From NCBI RefSeq assembly GCF_029982035.1, contig NZ_CP104166.1, positions 434,001 through 498,000 of the forward strand: a stretch of 64,000 bases of DNA, given 5' to 3'. The position numbers and the translations under genes are program-made. Below the pieces are notes generated by a model. It saw only the letters and a program-made list of their open reading frames with translations. It searched no databases and was not told where the DNA came from. Shown here piece after piece: positions 53,172 to 62,081 of this stretch (the stretch's first letter is position 1; each line of letters opens with the position of its first letter). This DNA comes from Megaera polyxenophila (lineage in GTDB: Bacteria; Pseudomonadota; Alphaproteobacteria; Rickettsiales; Rickettsiaceae).

Positions 53172-53654
53172 ATGGAAGAAAAAATTAGACCATTAATAGA
53201 GTCAGTTATTGATGATCTCGGTCTTGATCTTGTAAAGGTAAGTTTTCAAGGCGGAAGCAGAAAAGTTCTTGAAATTCTCATTGATCGTAAAGACGGTAAT
53301 AAAGTACAAGTTAAAGATTGCAGAGAAGTCAGTAAAAATGTTTCAGCTATTTTAGATGTTGAAGATATAATTAAAGATAAATATTTTCTTGAGGTAGCAT
53401 CGGCCGGAGTAGAGCGACCATTAGTTAAGCTACAAGATTTTGAAAGGTTTTTAGGAAGAGAAATTAAATTAAAATTAAAAGAACCCCATAATGGCAAAAT
53501 CGGTTTTAAGGGAAAACTGATAGAAGTAAAAGGAAAGGAAATAACAATAAAATCAAAAAATGTCCAATTGATTTTTGCTTATGATAACATAAAGGGAGCT
53601 AATCTGGTTTTAACTGATGAGGAATTTAGGCAATTATTAAAAGGGATAAAATAA
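53172..53654 (+). CDS. rimP: Ribosome maturation factor RimP
   Basis: 160 aa. It helps assemble the 30S subunit. The N-terminal domain has LDLVKVSFQGGSRKVLEILI and DCREVSKNVSAILDVED. The signature FLEVASAGVERPLVKLQDFE follows, then a C-terminal SH3-like domain with the IKGANLVL strand. A GTG at 53166 is two codons earlier and equally possible. It is the first gene of rimP-nusA-infB-rbfA, the classical order. Confidence 0.94.
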   Translation: MEEKIRPLIESVIDDLGLDLVKVSFQGGSRKVLEILIDRKDGNKVQVKDCREVSKNVSAILDVEDIIKDKYFLEVASAGVERPLVKLQDFERFLGREIKLKLKEPHNGKIGFKGKLIEVKGKEITIKSKNVQLIFAYDNIKGANLVLTDEEFRQLLKGIK

Positions 53655-53692
53655 ATAATTATTAGTTATATTTAGTAAGGAGAATTATCGGA

Positions 53693-55183
53693 ATGAGTAA
53701 CGTAGGTAATGCAGAAATCCTGCAAATAGTTGAAGCAGTATCCAGGGAACGTGGAATACCAAGAGCAAATTTAATCGATGCTATGGAACAAGCTGTTCAA
53801 GTGGCAGGACGTAAAAAGTATGGTCATGAACATAATATCAAGGCCGAAATTAACCACAATACCGGTGAAATTATATTATATCGTGTTCGTAAGGTAGTAG
53901 AAAAAGTTGAAAACACATTTACAGAAATTTCCCTTTCTGATGCTATGTCTATCAAGCCTGACATTAAAATTGATGAAGAAGTTTTAGAAAAATTACCTCC
54001 AATTGATTTGGGTAGGGTTGCAGCTCAAACAGCGAAACAAGTAATAGTGCAAAAGGTCGGAGAAGCAGAACGTTTACGTCAATACGAAGATTATAAAGAT
54101 CGTAAAGGTGATATTTTAAACGGGACGGTTAAAAGAATAGAATTTGGCAATATTATTGTTGATGTGGGAAGAGCGGAAGCAATACTTGGAAGAGATCAAC
54201 AAATAAGGGGAGAAGTCTTTAAAATCAATGATAGGATCAAAGCGTTTGTTCTTGATGTCAGACCCGAAATGAAAGGTCCTCAGATCTTCCTGTCAAGAAC
54301 GAACAATAAATTCCTTGAAAAATTATTTGAAATGGAAGTGCCTGAAATATACGACCATATTATTGAAATAAAAGCTATTGCCAGGGAACCTGGTTCTAAA
54401 GCAAAAATTGCAGTATTTGCTGCTGATGTTAGTGTTGATCCTGTTGGATCTTGTGTTGGGGTAAGGGGAAACAGAGTTCGCGCAATTACTAACGAATTAA
54501 ACGGAGAGAAAATTGATGTAATACTATGGGATAAAAATATAGCTCAATTTGTAATTAATTCAATGACTCCGGCCCAAATTTCAAAAATTGTTTTTGATGA
54601 AGATAAAAGGAAAGTCGAGATAGTAGTGCCGGATGATCAACTCAGTCTTGCTATTGGCAGGCGCGGTCAAAATGTACGACTTGCATCTAAAATTACCGGT
54701 TGGGCAATTGATGTGATGACTGAAGAACAAGAATCAAAAAGACGGACCGAAGAATTTACTAATACTACAGAACTATTTATCAAAGGTCTTGATGTAGAAG
54801 AGGTTTTAGCTCAGCTACTATCAGCAGAAGGTTTTACGACTATAGATCAGATTGCCAGTACCGATAATGCAATTCTTGAATCCATACAAGGATTTGATCC
54901 AAAATTGGTAAAAGACCTAAAAAATCGTGCTATAAAATATATTGAAAACCAAAATGAAAAAATTATTACTAATCTCGAGCAGCTTGGAGTCGAGCAAGAG
55001 TTGGTAGATGCTCTTGACCTTGCTCCTGAATATATATTAAAATTAGCCGAGTATGGAGTAAAAACTATTGAAGATCTTGGGGAGATGTCAGTTGAAGAAT
55101 TTAGAAATATTGTACCAGAAGATCATATAAACACAAAGGATATAGAGGAATTAATTAGTTTCGCTCAGGCACAAAATAAATAA
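53693..55183 (+). CDS. nusA: Transcription termination/antitermination factor NusA
   Basis: 496 aa. An N-terminal RNA-polymerase-binding domain is followed by an S1 domain (GTVKRIEFGNIIVDVGRAEA) and two KH domains (SCVGVRGNRVRAITNELNGE and the LAIGRRGQNVRLASKITGW block). Two C-terminal helix-hairpin-helix acidic repeats (EEVLAQLLSAEGFTTIDQIA, and a second near LGVEQELVDALDLAPEY) follow. It controls pausing and termination and joins antitermination complexes. It lies 38 bp after rimP. Confidence 0.97.
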   Translation: MSNVGNAEILQIVEAVSRERGIPRANLIDAMEQAVQVAGRKKYGHEHNIKAEINHNTGEIILYRVRKVVEKVENTFTEISLSDAMSIKPDIKIDEEVLEKLPPIDLGRVAAQTAKQVIVQKVGEAERLRQYEDYKDRKGDILNGTVKRIEFGNIIVDVGRAEAILGRDQQIRGEVFKINDRIKAFVLDVRPEMKGPQIFLSRTNNKFLEKLFEMEVPEIYDHIIEIKAIAREPGSKAKIAVFAADVSVDPVGSCVGVRGNRVRAITNELNGEKIDVILWDKNIAQFVINSMTPAQISKIVFDEDKRKVEIVVPDDQLSLAIGRRGQNVRLASKITGWAIDVMTEEQESKRRTEEFTNTTELFIKGLDVEEVLAQLLSAEGFTTIDQIASTDNAILESIQGFDPKLVKDLKNRAIKYIENQNEKIITNLEQLGVEQELVDALDLAPEYILKLAEYGVKTIEDLGEMSVEEFRNIVPEDHINTKDIEELISFAQAQNK

Positions 55184-55280
55184 GCTGTGAAAAATACTGC
55201 TGTGAAGCAAAATTTGGGCCATGGCAAGATAACTAAGTAGTTTATTTTACGCAAAAAATATAAAGCATTTAAATTTTAAC

Positions 55281-57713
55281 ATGACAGATAATAAAGATAT
55301 AGAAGACAAAACAACAAAAAAGCTAACTCTTGGGGGGGCAAAACTGACCTTAGGGAAAACCGTTCATCCTAGAAATTTGTCTAGAACTATGGGTTCTTCG
55401 GGATCTACTGTCGTGGTAGAAGTTAAACGTGGTAAAGCAGTTTCTTCTGAGGTTAATATTAGGGACGATAGAGAAAATATTCCTACAGATCACTTACAAG
55501 TAACTAGAAGATTATCTGTACTTCAAAAAGCGCGTGAAGAGGATAAACTTGATGATAGCAAAATTAGTACGCTTTCAAAGATTGTTGAAATGAATCAGTC
55601 TATGCAAGTGGAAAAGGAATCGGATAATCTATCCGCATCGGAACACATTACATCTTTAGGTCTTGAACCTAATACTAGTAGAGCTGATAAAAATGATTTA
55701 GAATTAAAAGCTAATAAGCAAAAGCTTCTTCAAGAAGAGGAAGAGTTCGAAAGGAAAAAATTAGAAGATGCTAAAGCTCTAATAAAACAGAAAGCTATCG
55801 AACCTAAAAAAATTAAGAAATCTGATATCTTCAATATGCTAAGTGAAGATTCCGGTGATATTCCAGCTAAAACAAGAAGTTTAGCTTCTATACAACGTGC
55901 TAAAGCAAAACAAAGGCGCAAGAGTGATAACTTAGATGGTAAAAAACAGGATAAAGTTTACAGAGAAGTGGTTATACCAGAAGTTATTACTGTATCTGAA
56001 TTATCCAACAGAATGACGGAAAGGGTCACCGACGTTATACGTGAGTTAATGAAATTAGGCGTTATGGCAACAGCGAATCAGTCAATTGATGCCGATACTG
56101 CTGACCTTGTTGTTACTAGTTTTGGTCACTCTGTTAAGAGAGTACAAGAGTCAGACGTAGAAAATATTCTTAATACTGAAGAAGACAAACCTGAATATCT
56201 AAAGCCAAGAGCTCCTATAGTTACAGTAATGGGACACGTCGATCATGGTAAAACATCACTTTTAGACGCTTTAAAATCCACTGATGTAGCAGCGGGTGAA
56301 GCAGGCGGTATAACCCAGCACATAGGGGCTTATAGCGTCAAAATGTCTGATAATAGGATGATTACTTTTATTGACACCCCGGGTCATGAAGCTTTTACTG
56401 AAATGCGAACAAGAGGAGCAAAAGTTACTGATATTGTAGTGTTAGTAGTTGCAGCTGATGATGGAATTAAAACTCAAACAATTGAGGCAATAAGCCATGC
56501 GAAAGCTGCCGGTGTTCCTATAATAGTAGCAATTAATAAGATTGATAAACCAGAAGCAAATATTGAAAAAGTTAAAAATGAGTTACTGCAGCATGAGTTA
56601 GTCCCCGAGGATCTTGGTGGTGATGTAGTAGTAGTGCCAGTATCTGCTAAAGAAAAAAAGAACCTTGACAAGCTTGAGGAAGCGATTTTACTGGTTGCAG
56701 AAATGGAGGATCTGAAAGCAAATCCTAATACTATAGCTTCTGGTGTAGTAATTGAGTCAAAAATAGATAAAGGGCAAGGGGTAATTGCAAGTATTTTAGT
56801 TCAACGTGGTACTTTAAAAAACGGCGATCTGTTAGTGGCGGGAACAACTTACGGTCGTATTAAGAAAATGAATAATGACAAAGGCAGACCTGTTTTAGAG
56901 GCTCTTCCCTCCTATGTAGTTGAAATTTTTGGCCTAAATGTTGCTCCCTTAGCCGGAGATTTATTTAATGTTGTGATGACAGAAAAACAGGCTAGAGATA
57001 TTACAGAATATAGGATGCGAAAGTTAAAAGAAAATAAGGTTACTGCCTCAAAAACTAGTTTAGAAGATTTGTTCCAAAAAGCCTCCGGCGAGGGTAAGAT
57101 CAAAGAACTGCCAATAATTATTAAAGGCGATGTACATGGTTCAATTGAAGCCATAATTGGCAGCTTAAATAAAATTGTTAGTGACGAAGTAAAATTAAAA
57201 ATCATTCACCAAGGAGTCGGAGCTATTACTGAGTCTGATGTTACACTTTCTAAAGCAACTGGAGCGATAATTCTTGGGTTTAATGTTAGATCAAATACGG
57301 CAGCGCGGGCTGATGCTGAAAAAAACAAAGTTGATATTAGATATTATTCAATAATATATAATTTAATTGATGATATCAAAGCTATCATGAGCGGCATGCT
57401 ATCGCCTGTAATTCGTGAAATTTATATTGGTTCTGTTGAGATACGTGAAGTGTTTAATGTCTCTAAAGTAGGTAAAGTTGCTGGCAGTTATGTAACTAAA
57501 GGTATTATAAAAAGAGGTGCAGGTGTTAGGTTGCTTCGTAATGATATAGTTATCCACGAAGGCAAACTTAAAACCTTGAAGCGTTTTAAAGAAGATGTAA
57601 AAGAGGTGCAGGAAGGTTTTGAATGCGGTATCGCCTTTGAAAAATATGATGACATTAAGGTTGGTGATTTGGTAGAGGTATTTGAAATTGTTGAAGAGCA
57701 AAAGCAACTTTAA
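55281..57713 (+). CDS. infB: Translation initiation factor IF-2
   Basis: 810-aa GTPase that brings fMet-tRNA to the 30S subunit. A charged N-terminal region (about 1-310) is followed by the IF2_N-like helix block (IPEVITVSELSNRMTERVTD). The G domain has GHVDHGKTSLLDALKS, DTPGHEAFTEMRTRGA, NKIDKPEAN and SAKEKK. Domains II, C1 (IIKGDVHGSIEAIIGSLNKI) and C2 follow. Length is normal for Rickettsiales. It follows nusA by 97 bp, and rbfA begins within its 3' end. Confidence 0.97.
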   Translation: MTDNKDIEDKTTKKLTLGGAKLTLGKTVHPRNLSRTMGSSGSTVVVEVKRGKAVSSEVNIRDDRENIPTDHLQVTRRLSVLQKAREEDKLDDSKISTLSKIVEMNQSMQVEKESDNLSASEHITSLGLEPNTSRADKNDLELKANKQKLLQEEEEFERKKLEDAKALIKQKAIEPKKIKKSDIFNMLSEDSGDIPAKTRSLASIQRAKAKQRRKSDNLDGKKQDKVYREVVIPEVITVSELSNRMTERVTDVIRELMKLGVMATANQSIDADTADLVVTSFGHSVKRVQESDVENILNTEEDKPEYLKPRAPIVTVMGHVDHGKTSLLDALKSTDVAAGEAGGITQHIGAYSVKMSDNRMITFIDTPGHEAFTEMRTRGAKVTDIVVLVVAADDGIKTQTIEAISHAKAAGVPIIVAINKIDKPEANIEKVKNELLQHELVPEDLGGDVVVVPVSAKEKKNLDKLEEAILLVAEMEDLKANPNTIASGVVIESKIDKGQGVIASILVQRGTLKNGDLLVAGTTYGRIKKMNNDKGRPVLEALPSYVVEIFGLNVAPLAGDLFNVVMTEKQARDITEYRMRKLKENKVTASKTSLEDLFQKASGEGKIKELPIIIKGDVHGSIEAIIGSLNKIVSDEVKLKIIHQGVGAITESDVTLSKATGAIILGFNVRSNTAARADAEKNKVDIRYYSIIYNLIDDIKAIMSGMLSPVIREIYIGSVEIREVFNVSKVGKVAGSYVTKGIIKRGAGVRLLRNDIVIHEGKLKTLKRFKEDVKEVQEGFECGIAFEKYDDIKVGDLVEVFEIVEEQKQL

Positions 57714-58077
57714 GCTTAAAGATCGGGAAAAATACCAGTCACAACGGCAGCTAAAAGTCTCTCAGTTAATTGGGGCTGCTGTGATTGACTGTCTTATGAA
57801 AGGGAAGAGGGTAGATATAAGGCTTATTCCTATGCCTTTGACTATTACCAAGGTTAATATCTCTGCCGATTTAAAAGTTGCTAATTGTTATTTTTTACCC
57901 TTTAATACAAACTTATCAAGAGATGAGATTCTAGAAGCGTTAGAGGAATCAAAATATATTATTAGGCAATACGTAACAAAAGGAATAAATTTAAAATATT
58001 CTCCTGAAATTAGATTCCACTATGATCAGGCTTTTGAAAATGCTGCTAAAATTGATCTGTTACTTAATAAGTTATAA
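57688..58077 (+). CDS. rbfA: Ribosome-binding factor A, non-ATG start
   Basis: About 129 aa. RbfA binds the 16S 5' helix during late 30S maturation and cold adaptation. It has RQLKVSQLIGAAVIDCLMKG, then the KH-like core VNISADLKVANCYFLPF, then ISP-type C-terminal LKYSPEIRFHYDQAFENA. There is no ATG near the family N-terminus. In-frame TTG codons occur at 57682, 57688 and 57691 inside infB. TTG 57688 sits nine bases after AGAGG and is preferred. The overlap with infB implies coupling. Confidence 0.88.
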   Translation: MLKSKSNFKLKDREKYQSQRQLKVSQLIGAAVIDCLMKGKRVDIRLIPMPLTITKVNISADLKVANCYFLPFNTNLSRDEILEALEESKYIIRQYVTKGINLKYSPEIRFHYDQAFENAAKIDLLLNKL

Positions 58078-58204
58078 ATATTACATTCTAAAGAGCTTTA
58101 GGTAATGCCTCTGTTTTGCAGCTAAGCATATTAAAAGGCAAGTAGGTTTTTTGTGATCGGTTCATGTTAAATAGGAAATACTCTTTACACGTTAAATAAT
58201 AGTC

Positions 58205-58400
58205 TTCCTTCATCCAATTTCAATTAAAAACTATTGCCAAGAAGATGAAGCTCTAAGCGCCTTATCTGATTTTGATCTGAAGTGGGAAAAAAAGTACCCC
58301 CACATAGCAAAATCCTAGCGGAATAATTGGGAAAATCTGGTAGTTTTTTTACAGTACCCTGAGGTTATTAGGCGGATAATTTATACAACTAATGCGATAG
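58205..58400 (+). pseudogene. IS256-family transposase remnant, upstream half, cut by a group II intron
   Basis: Plus-strand translation gives EDEALSALSDFDLKWEKKYP, then HIAKS, a stop codon in place of Trp, then RNNWENLVVFLQYPEVIRRI and IYTTNAI. This is the same C-terminal block as at 21135-21410, with ENLV for GNLV. The frame is dead because of the stop. At 58401 the match breaks off inside the Asn-Ala-Ile-Glu codons, where an intron begins. A short continuation of the same gene (KTLYLTID-like) reappears at about 58956-58985. Confidence 0.85.
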
Positions 58401-58957
58401 GTACGCCAGGAGAGGCCTGGTTTAACAAGAAGGTGGAATTCCTTTCCAGAGAAGGCCTAACTAACCGACCGGAACTGAGTTTTGCGCCGAAGGTAGCAAT
58501 GCTTAGGTGAAGCGTAAACAAGGTGAATATAGGCCGAAACGAAAGTGAACTACAAGAGAGTCTCGAGAACTTCGATGATCCCAGAAGCTGACACTGTCTA
58601 TGATGTGGAAAGCAACAGGATGCTATGCTATATAGTGAGTATAGTATCTTCTGGCGGGGTATGCGTAGTCGGCATGTATGAAATTGTTAAGCCGAGGAAT
58701 CTAGGAAATCCCAGCCGCTCCTATAATTTATAATTTAGGTAGTTATATGCAAAGTACAGCAAGCAGTAACAAAGGTAGCTGGGAAGTCAGATGCGCTCAT
58801 AGTACTGAGGAAGTGAGGTAATGCTCATGGAGGGAAGGGACGCGACAAGAGAAAGATGCTAATGGGCAGAAAGAGGGATCACCGAATCCCAAGGCTTTCC
58901 AAATGAAACTATCATCTTTAGAAAGCAGAGGGAAACAAATCAGCGATGCACCGCTCA
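58401..58957 (+). mobile_element. Truncated bacterial group II intron (5' part)
   Basis: It begins with GTACGCC, a variant of the group II 5' end GUGYG, directly at the break in the IS256 gene. The following 500 bp have the conserved look of group II intron RNA domain I (blocks such as GGCCGAAACGAAAGTGAAC, GTCTCGAGAACTTCGATGA and GGGAAGTCAGATGCGCTCAT). At 58903 the start of an intron-encoded protein reads MKLSSLESRGKQISDA, then is lost where IS256 sequence resumes (about 58956, AAGACTTTG). No reverse-transcriptase domain and no domain V or VI remain, so the intron is dead. Open frames in this block are by-products of structured RNA. Confidence 0.82.
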
Positions 58958-58984
58958 AGACTTTGTACTTGACAATAGATACAT

Positions 58985-59174
58985 TACGCTTTGCGTAAAT
59001 ATATTCCAATTTTTGCACTATACCAATGCTGCCAGCCGGTTTAGTATAATTAAAATCAGGAAAATTATTTTTTAATATGAGCTCTGGATCTAAAACCAGG
59101 AACTCCATTAAATTCCTCGATTCTACGTGGCCAGTATTTAATAGTTGTAGTCTTTCTGGAGGAATTTTTTTCAT
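58985..59174 (-). pseudogene. Truncated unrecognised gene downstream of ogt
   Basis: A minus-strand frame starting MKKIPPERLQLLNTGHVESR, then NLMEFLVLDPELILKN, stays gene-like for about 62 codons. It then runs into the IS256/intron debris and an artificial tail (to 58797). The start overlaps the ogt stop (ATG at 59172-59174), so the two were an operon. I do not recognise the family. The position next to a DNA-alkylation repair gene suggests a related role, but that is only context. Confidence 0.5.
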
Positions 59175-59764
59175 TGCGCTGCTTTACTTTCCCAGTCGAG
59201 CAATTTTTTCTTTATTTCCTGCCCCCAGCGATATTTATTAATTTCTCCTGATTTCCTAATTACTCTATGGCAAGGAATTAAATAGGAAATATTATTTCTA
59301 GCTACTGCTGAGGCAACAGCCCTGGTAGAATTCTTATTACCGATGCGCTTTGCGAGTTCCTCATAGCAAATGGCCGTGCCAAAATCTATTTCAGTTAGGG
59401 CGTGCCAGATTTTTTCTTGGAATTCTGTCCCCTTTATTAGTAAATGAATTTGAGTTTTATCTTTCTTATCAAAAATTTTGGAAATTAGCTTTACTGCTTC
59501 TTTATTACTTTCTTTAAAGCAAGTATCAGGTAGAAGTTTCTTTAAAGCAGAATTAGCCGTAATTAAATTGGTGGTATCTTCCGTAAATGCTAAAAAGCAG
59601 ATTAATACCCTAGAATTATCGGAAATAGTCCAAGCAATAAAACATTTACCTACAGGGCTGTTGCAATTAGTGCCCACAAAAACTTCAGAAAAATTTTCAC
59701 TCTTCCCTGAGATAAGCACTAAATTTGGTTCTCGCTCCTTCAATGATAAGTTTGCTAACATCAC
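59171..59764 (-). CDS. ogt: Methylated-DNA--protein-cysteine S-methyltransferase
   Basis: Up to 197 aa. It removes O6-alkyl groups from guanine by transferring them to its own Cys. The active site is YLIPCHRVIRKSGEINKYRW. Upstream, FQEKIWHALTEIDFGTAICY and ELAKRIGNKNSTRAVASAVA match the DNA-binding/helix-turn-helix part. The N-terminal 90 residues form the usual poorly conserved domain. The first ATG lies 68 bp inside pheT. A later non-ATG start after the AAGGAG at about 59739-59744 is possible. Confidence 0.9.
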   Translation of the reverse strand: MMLANLSLKEREPNLVLISGKSENFSEVFVGTNCNSPVGKCFIAWTISDNSRVLICFLAFTEDTTNLITANSALKKLLPDTCFKESNKEAVKLISKIFDKKDKTQIHLLIKGTEFQEKIWHALTEIDFGTAICYEELAKRIGNKNSTRAVASAVARNNISYLIPCHRVIRKSGEINKYRWGQEIKKKLLDWESKAAQ

Positions 59765-62081
59765 TAATATCTTTTTCAGTTAGTGTTTTATTATCGTCCT
59801 GTATTGTTACCGAAATTGCAATGGATTTTTTACCTTTCTCTATTTTTTCCCCGCTATAGATATCGAACAAATTAACGTTCCTGATTAAATTTTTATCCGT
59901 ATTTTTAATAAAGCTCATGATTTCTCCGATCTTTTGCGATTCATCAATAATAAAAGCATAATCCCTAGTTACTGGTTGATAATCGGAAATCTTTAATTCG
60001 GGTCTTTTACCAAATTTTTCCTTAGTAATTGGCAATTGTGCCAATTCAAGTTCAAAGGCCATTACATCATATTCAATATCAAATATCTTTAATATGGATG
60101 GGTGAAGCTGCCCAAAATAAGCCAGAATGTTTTTACCAAGAGCGACAGTACCTGAACGCGTTGGATGGTAATAATCTGGTGCTTCGCTTTTAATCTGGCA
60201 CTTATCTAGGTCAAGCCCAAAGTAAGCAAAAATAGCTTCCAGATCTGACTTTAGATCAAAAATATTGACGTTTTGAAGGGGGGTATGGCAGTTTTTTGGT
60301 AAATTAGAGCCGATCCTGATAGCAGCTACAGATTGAATAGGGTTAATATTCTCTGCCTCACGAAAAATTGGTCCTAATTCAAATAAACTTAAATCTTTAT
60401 AAGATCGATTAATATTATTGCAGGCAATTTTTAGCAAATTAGGCAATATTGACGGTCTCATGTAATCAAGCTCTGCACTAATAGGGTTTTGTATTATTAA
60501 TTCTTCTTTTATTCCAGAGAATAATTTAGCCTTTTTACTGTCCATGAAAGACCAACTTACTACTTCAGTATAACCACTACTTGCAAGCAACCTTTTTATA
60601 TCCATTAACCTTTTTTGCTGGCGGTTAATGATTTTTTGCACATTACTACCTGGAAGGGGGGTAACAGGGATTTTATCATAACCGTATATCCTAGCAATTT
60701 CTTCTACTATATCTTCTTTAATCGAGACGTCATAACGCCAAGAGGGAATAGTAATTTGGATTGTTTCTTCTTCATTTTTACAGTTAAATCCAAGTTTTTC
60801 CAAAATAGATATAATTTCTTCTCTGCTTAAATGGAAGCCAGTTCTGGAAACAAAAAAATCAATAGGAAAATCAATGGTTCTAACTGGTACTTTATCACTA
60901 CCTGCCATTTTAAGAGCAGAAATTTCGCCTCTGCAAATTGCTAATATTAAATGTGCAGCGTAATTTAAAGCTTTTAAAGTAAACTCTTTGTCTACATGTC
61001 TCTCGAAACGATAGCGCGAATCTGTATCAATCATCAATTTTCTACCGGTGCGAGCAATATATTTGCTATTAAAACAAGCAGCTTCAAGCAAAATTCTAGT
61101 AGTATTTTGATTACAAGCACTATTCTTACTGCCAATTATTCCAGCAAGGCAGTGTATTTCATGCTCATCTTTTATTACTATATCGTCATTACTTAGTTCG
61201 TATTCTTTATCATTCAAAGCAACAATTTTTTCGTGGGATTTCAAACTCTCGATTGTCAAATTTCCTTTTATTTTATCCGCATCATAAGCATGCATCGGTT
61301 GGCCGAAAGAATATGCTATATAATTTGTAACATCAACTATAGCGGAAATAGACCCCACCCCAATATTTTCAAGATGTTCTCTTAACCATTTTGGGCTTTC
61401 TATATTTTGAAGATTTTTAAGTTCGTAAATTGCAAATAGTGGGCAGGCTTCCTGATTTAAAATATGAACTCCAGCATTTGAGGAAAAACTTCCTTTGTTT
61501 TCTGGAATTTCCAACTTCTTTAAAACGCCTACCCCAGCAGCAGCCAAGTCTCGTGCGATACCGTAAACTCCAAGGCTATCAGCTCTATTTGGCGTTACAT
61601 TAATATGGATTACTGGATCATCAAGGCCAAAATACTTTGCAATTTTGTCTCCTACCTGTGCATCTTCTGGGAGTTCTATTATCCCAGAGGAATCACCTTT
61701 TATGTTTAGTTCTTCTCTTGAACATAACATGCCAGAACTATCTACACCACGGATCTTTGATTGCTTTATCTTAAAATTACCGTTTGGAATAGTTGTGCCG
61801 ATTTTTGCAAGGACTACTTTAATTTCGCTTCTAGCATTAGAAGCCCCGCATACTATGCTAAGAATATCTGAGGCAGTTTTAACTTTACACACCTTTAACT
61901 TATCTGCATCTGGATGGGGAGTAGTTTCTAAAATTTGTGCTACTTCAAACTTTTCAAGTTCTGACTTCCTATCAATAATTTCTTCTACTTCTAAACCAAG
62001 CATGGTTAAGCTCTTGGTTAGTTCTTCGATAGTTGCCTTAGTGTCAAGAAAGGTTTTAAGCCACGATAAGGTAAATTTCAT
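59697..62081 (-). CDS. pheT: Phenylalanyl-tRNA synthetase beta subunit
   Basis: 794 aa. Domains in order are an N-terminal tRNA-binding OB (VAQILETTPHPDADKLKVCK), the B3/B4 editing domain (around HILNQEACPLFAIYELKN and IVDVTNYIAYSFGQPMHAYD), B5 (VEEIARIYGYDKIP), the class II-like core and a C-terminal anticodon-recognition domain (RDYAFIIDESQKIGEIMSFI). Length is normal. The start overlaps the pheS stop by ATGA, so the pair is translationally coupled. The 3' end overlaps ogt. Confidence 0.97.
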   Translation of the reverse strand: MKFTLSWLKTFLDTKATIEELTKSLTMLGLEVEEIIDRKSELEKFEVAQILETTPHPDADKLKVCKVKTASDILSIVCGASNARSEIKVVLAKIGTTIPNGNFKIKQSKIRGVDSSGMLCSREELNIKGDSSGIIELPEDAQVGDKIAKYFGLDDPVIHINVTPNRADSLGVYGIARDLAAAGVGVLKKLEIPENKGSFSSNAGVHILNQEACPLFAIYELKNLQNIESPKWLREHLENIGVGSISAIVDVTNYIAYSFGQPMHAYDADKIKGNLTIESLKSHEKIVALNDKEYELSNDDIVIKDEHEIHCLAGIIGSKNSACNQNTTRILLEAACFNSKYIARTGRKLMIDTDSRYRFERHVDKEFTLKALNYAAHLILAICRGEISALKMAGSDKVPVRTIDFPIDFFVSRTGFHLSREEIISILEKLGFNCKNEEETIQITIPSWRYDVSIKEDIVEEIARIYGYDKIPVTPLPGSNVQKIINRQQKRLMDIKRLLASSGYTEVVSWSFMDSKKAKLFSGIKEELIIQNPISAELDYMRPSILPNLLKIACNNINRSYKDLSLFELGPIFREAENINPIQSVAAIRIGSNLPKNCHTPLQNVNIFDLKSDLEAIFAYFGLDLDKCQIKSEAPDYYHPTRSGTVALGKNILAYFGQLHPSILKIFDIEYDVMAFELELAQLPITKEKFGKRPELKISDYQPVTRDYAFIIDESQKIGEIMSFIKNTDKNLIRNVNLFDIYSGEKIEKGKKSIAISVTIQDDNKTLTEKDISDVSKLIIEGARTKFSAYLREE

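Noticed and set aside
58545..58733. 62-codon plus-strand ORF
   Set aside because: It lies wholly inside group II intron RNA domain I sequence and has no protein-like conservation.
58797..58984. Continuation of the truncated minus-strand gene as coding sequence
   Set aside because: Beyond about 58985 the frame is antisense to intron and IS256 debris, so the tail is artificial.
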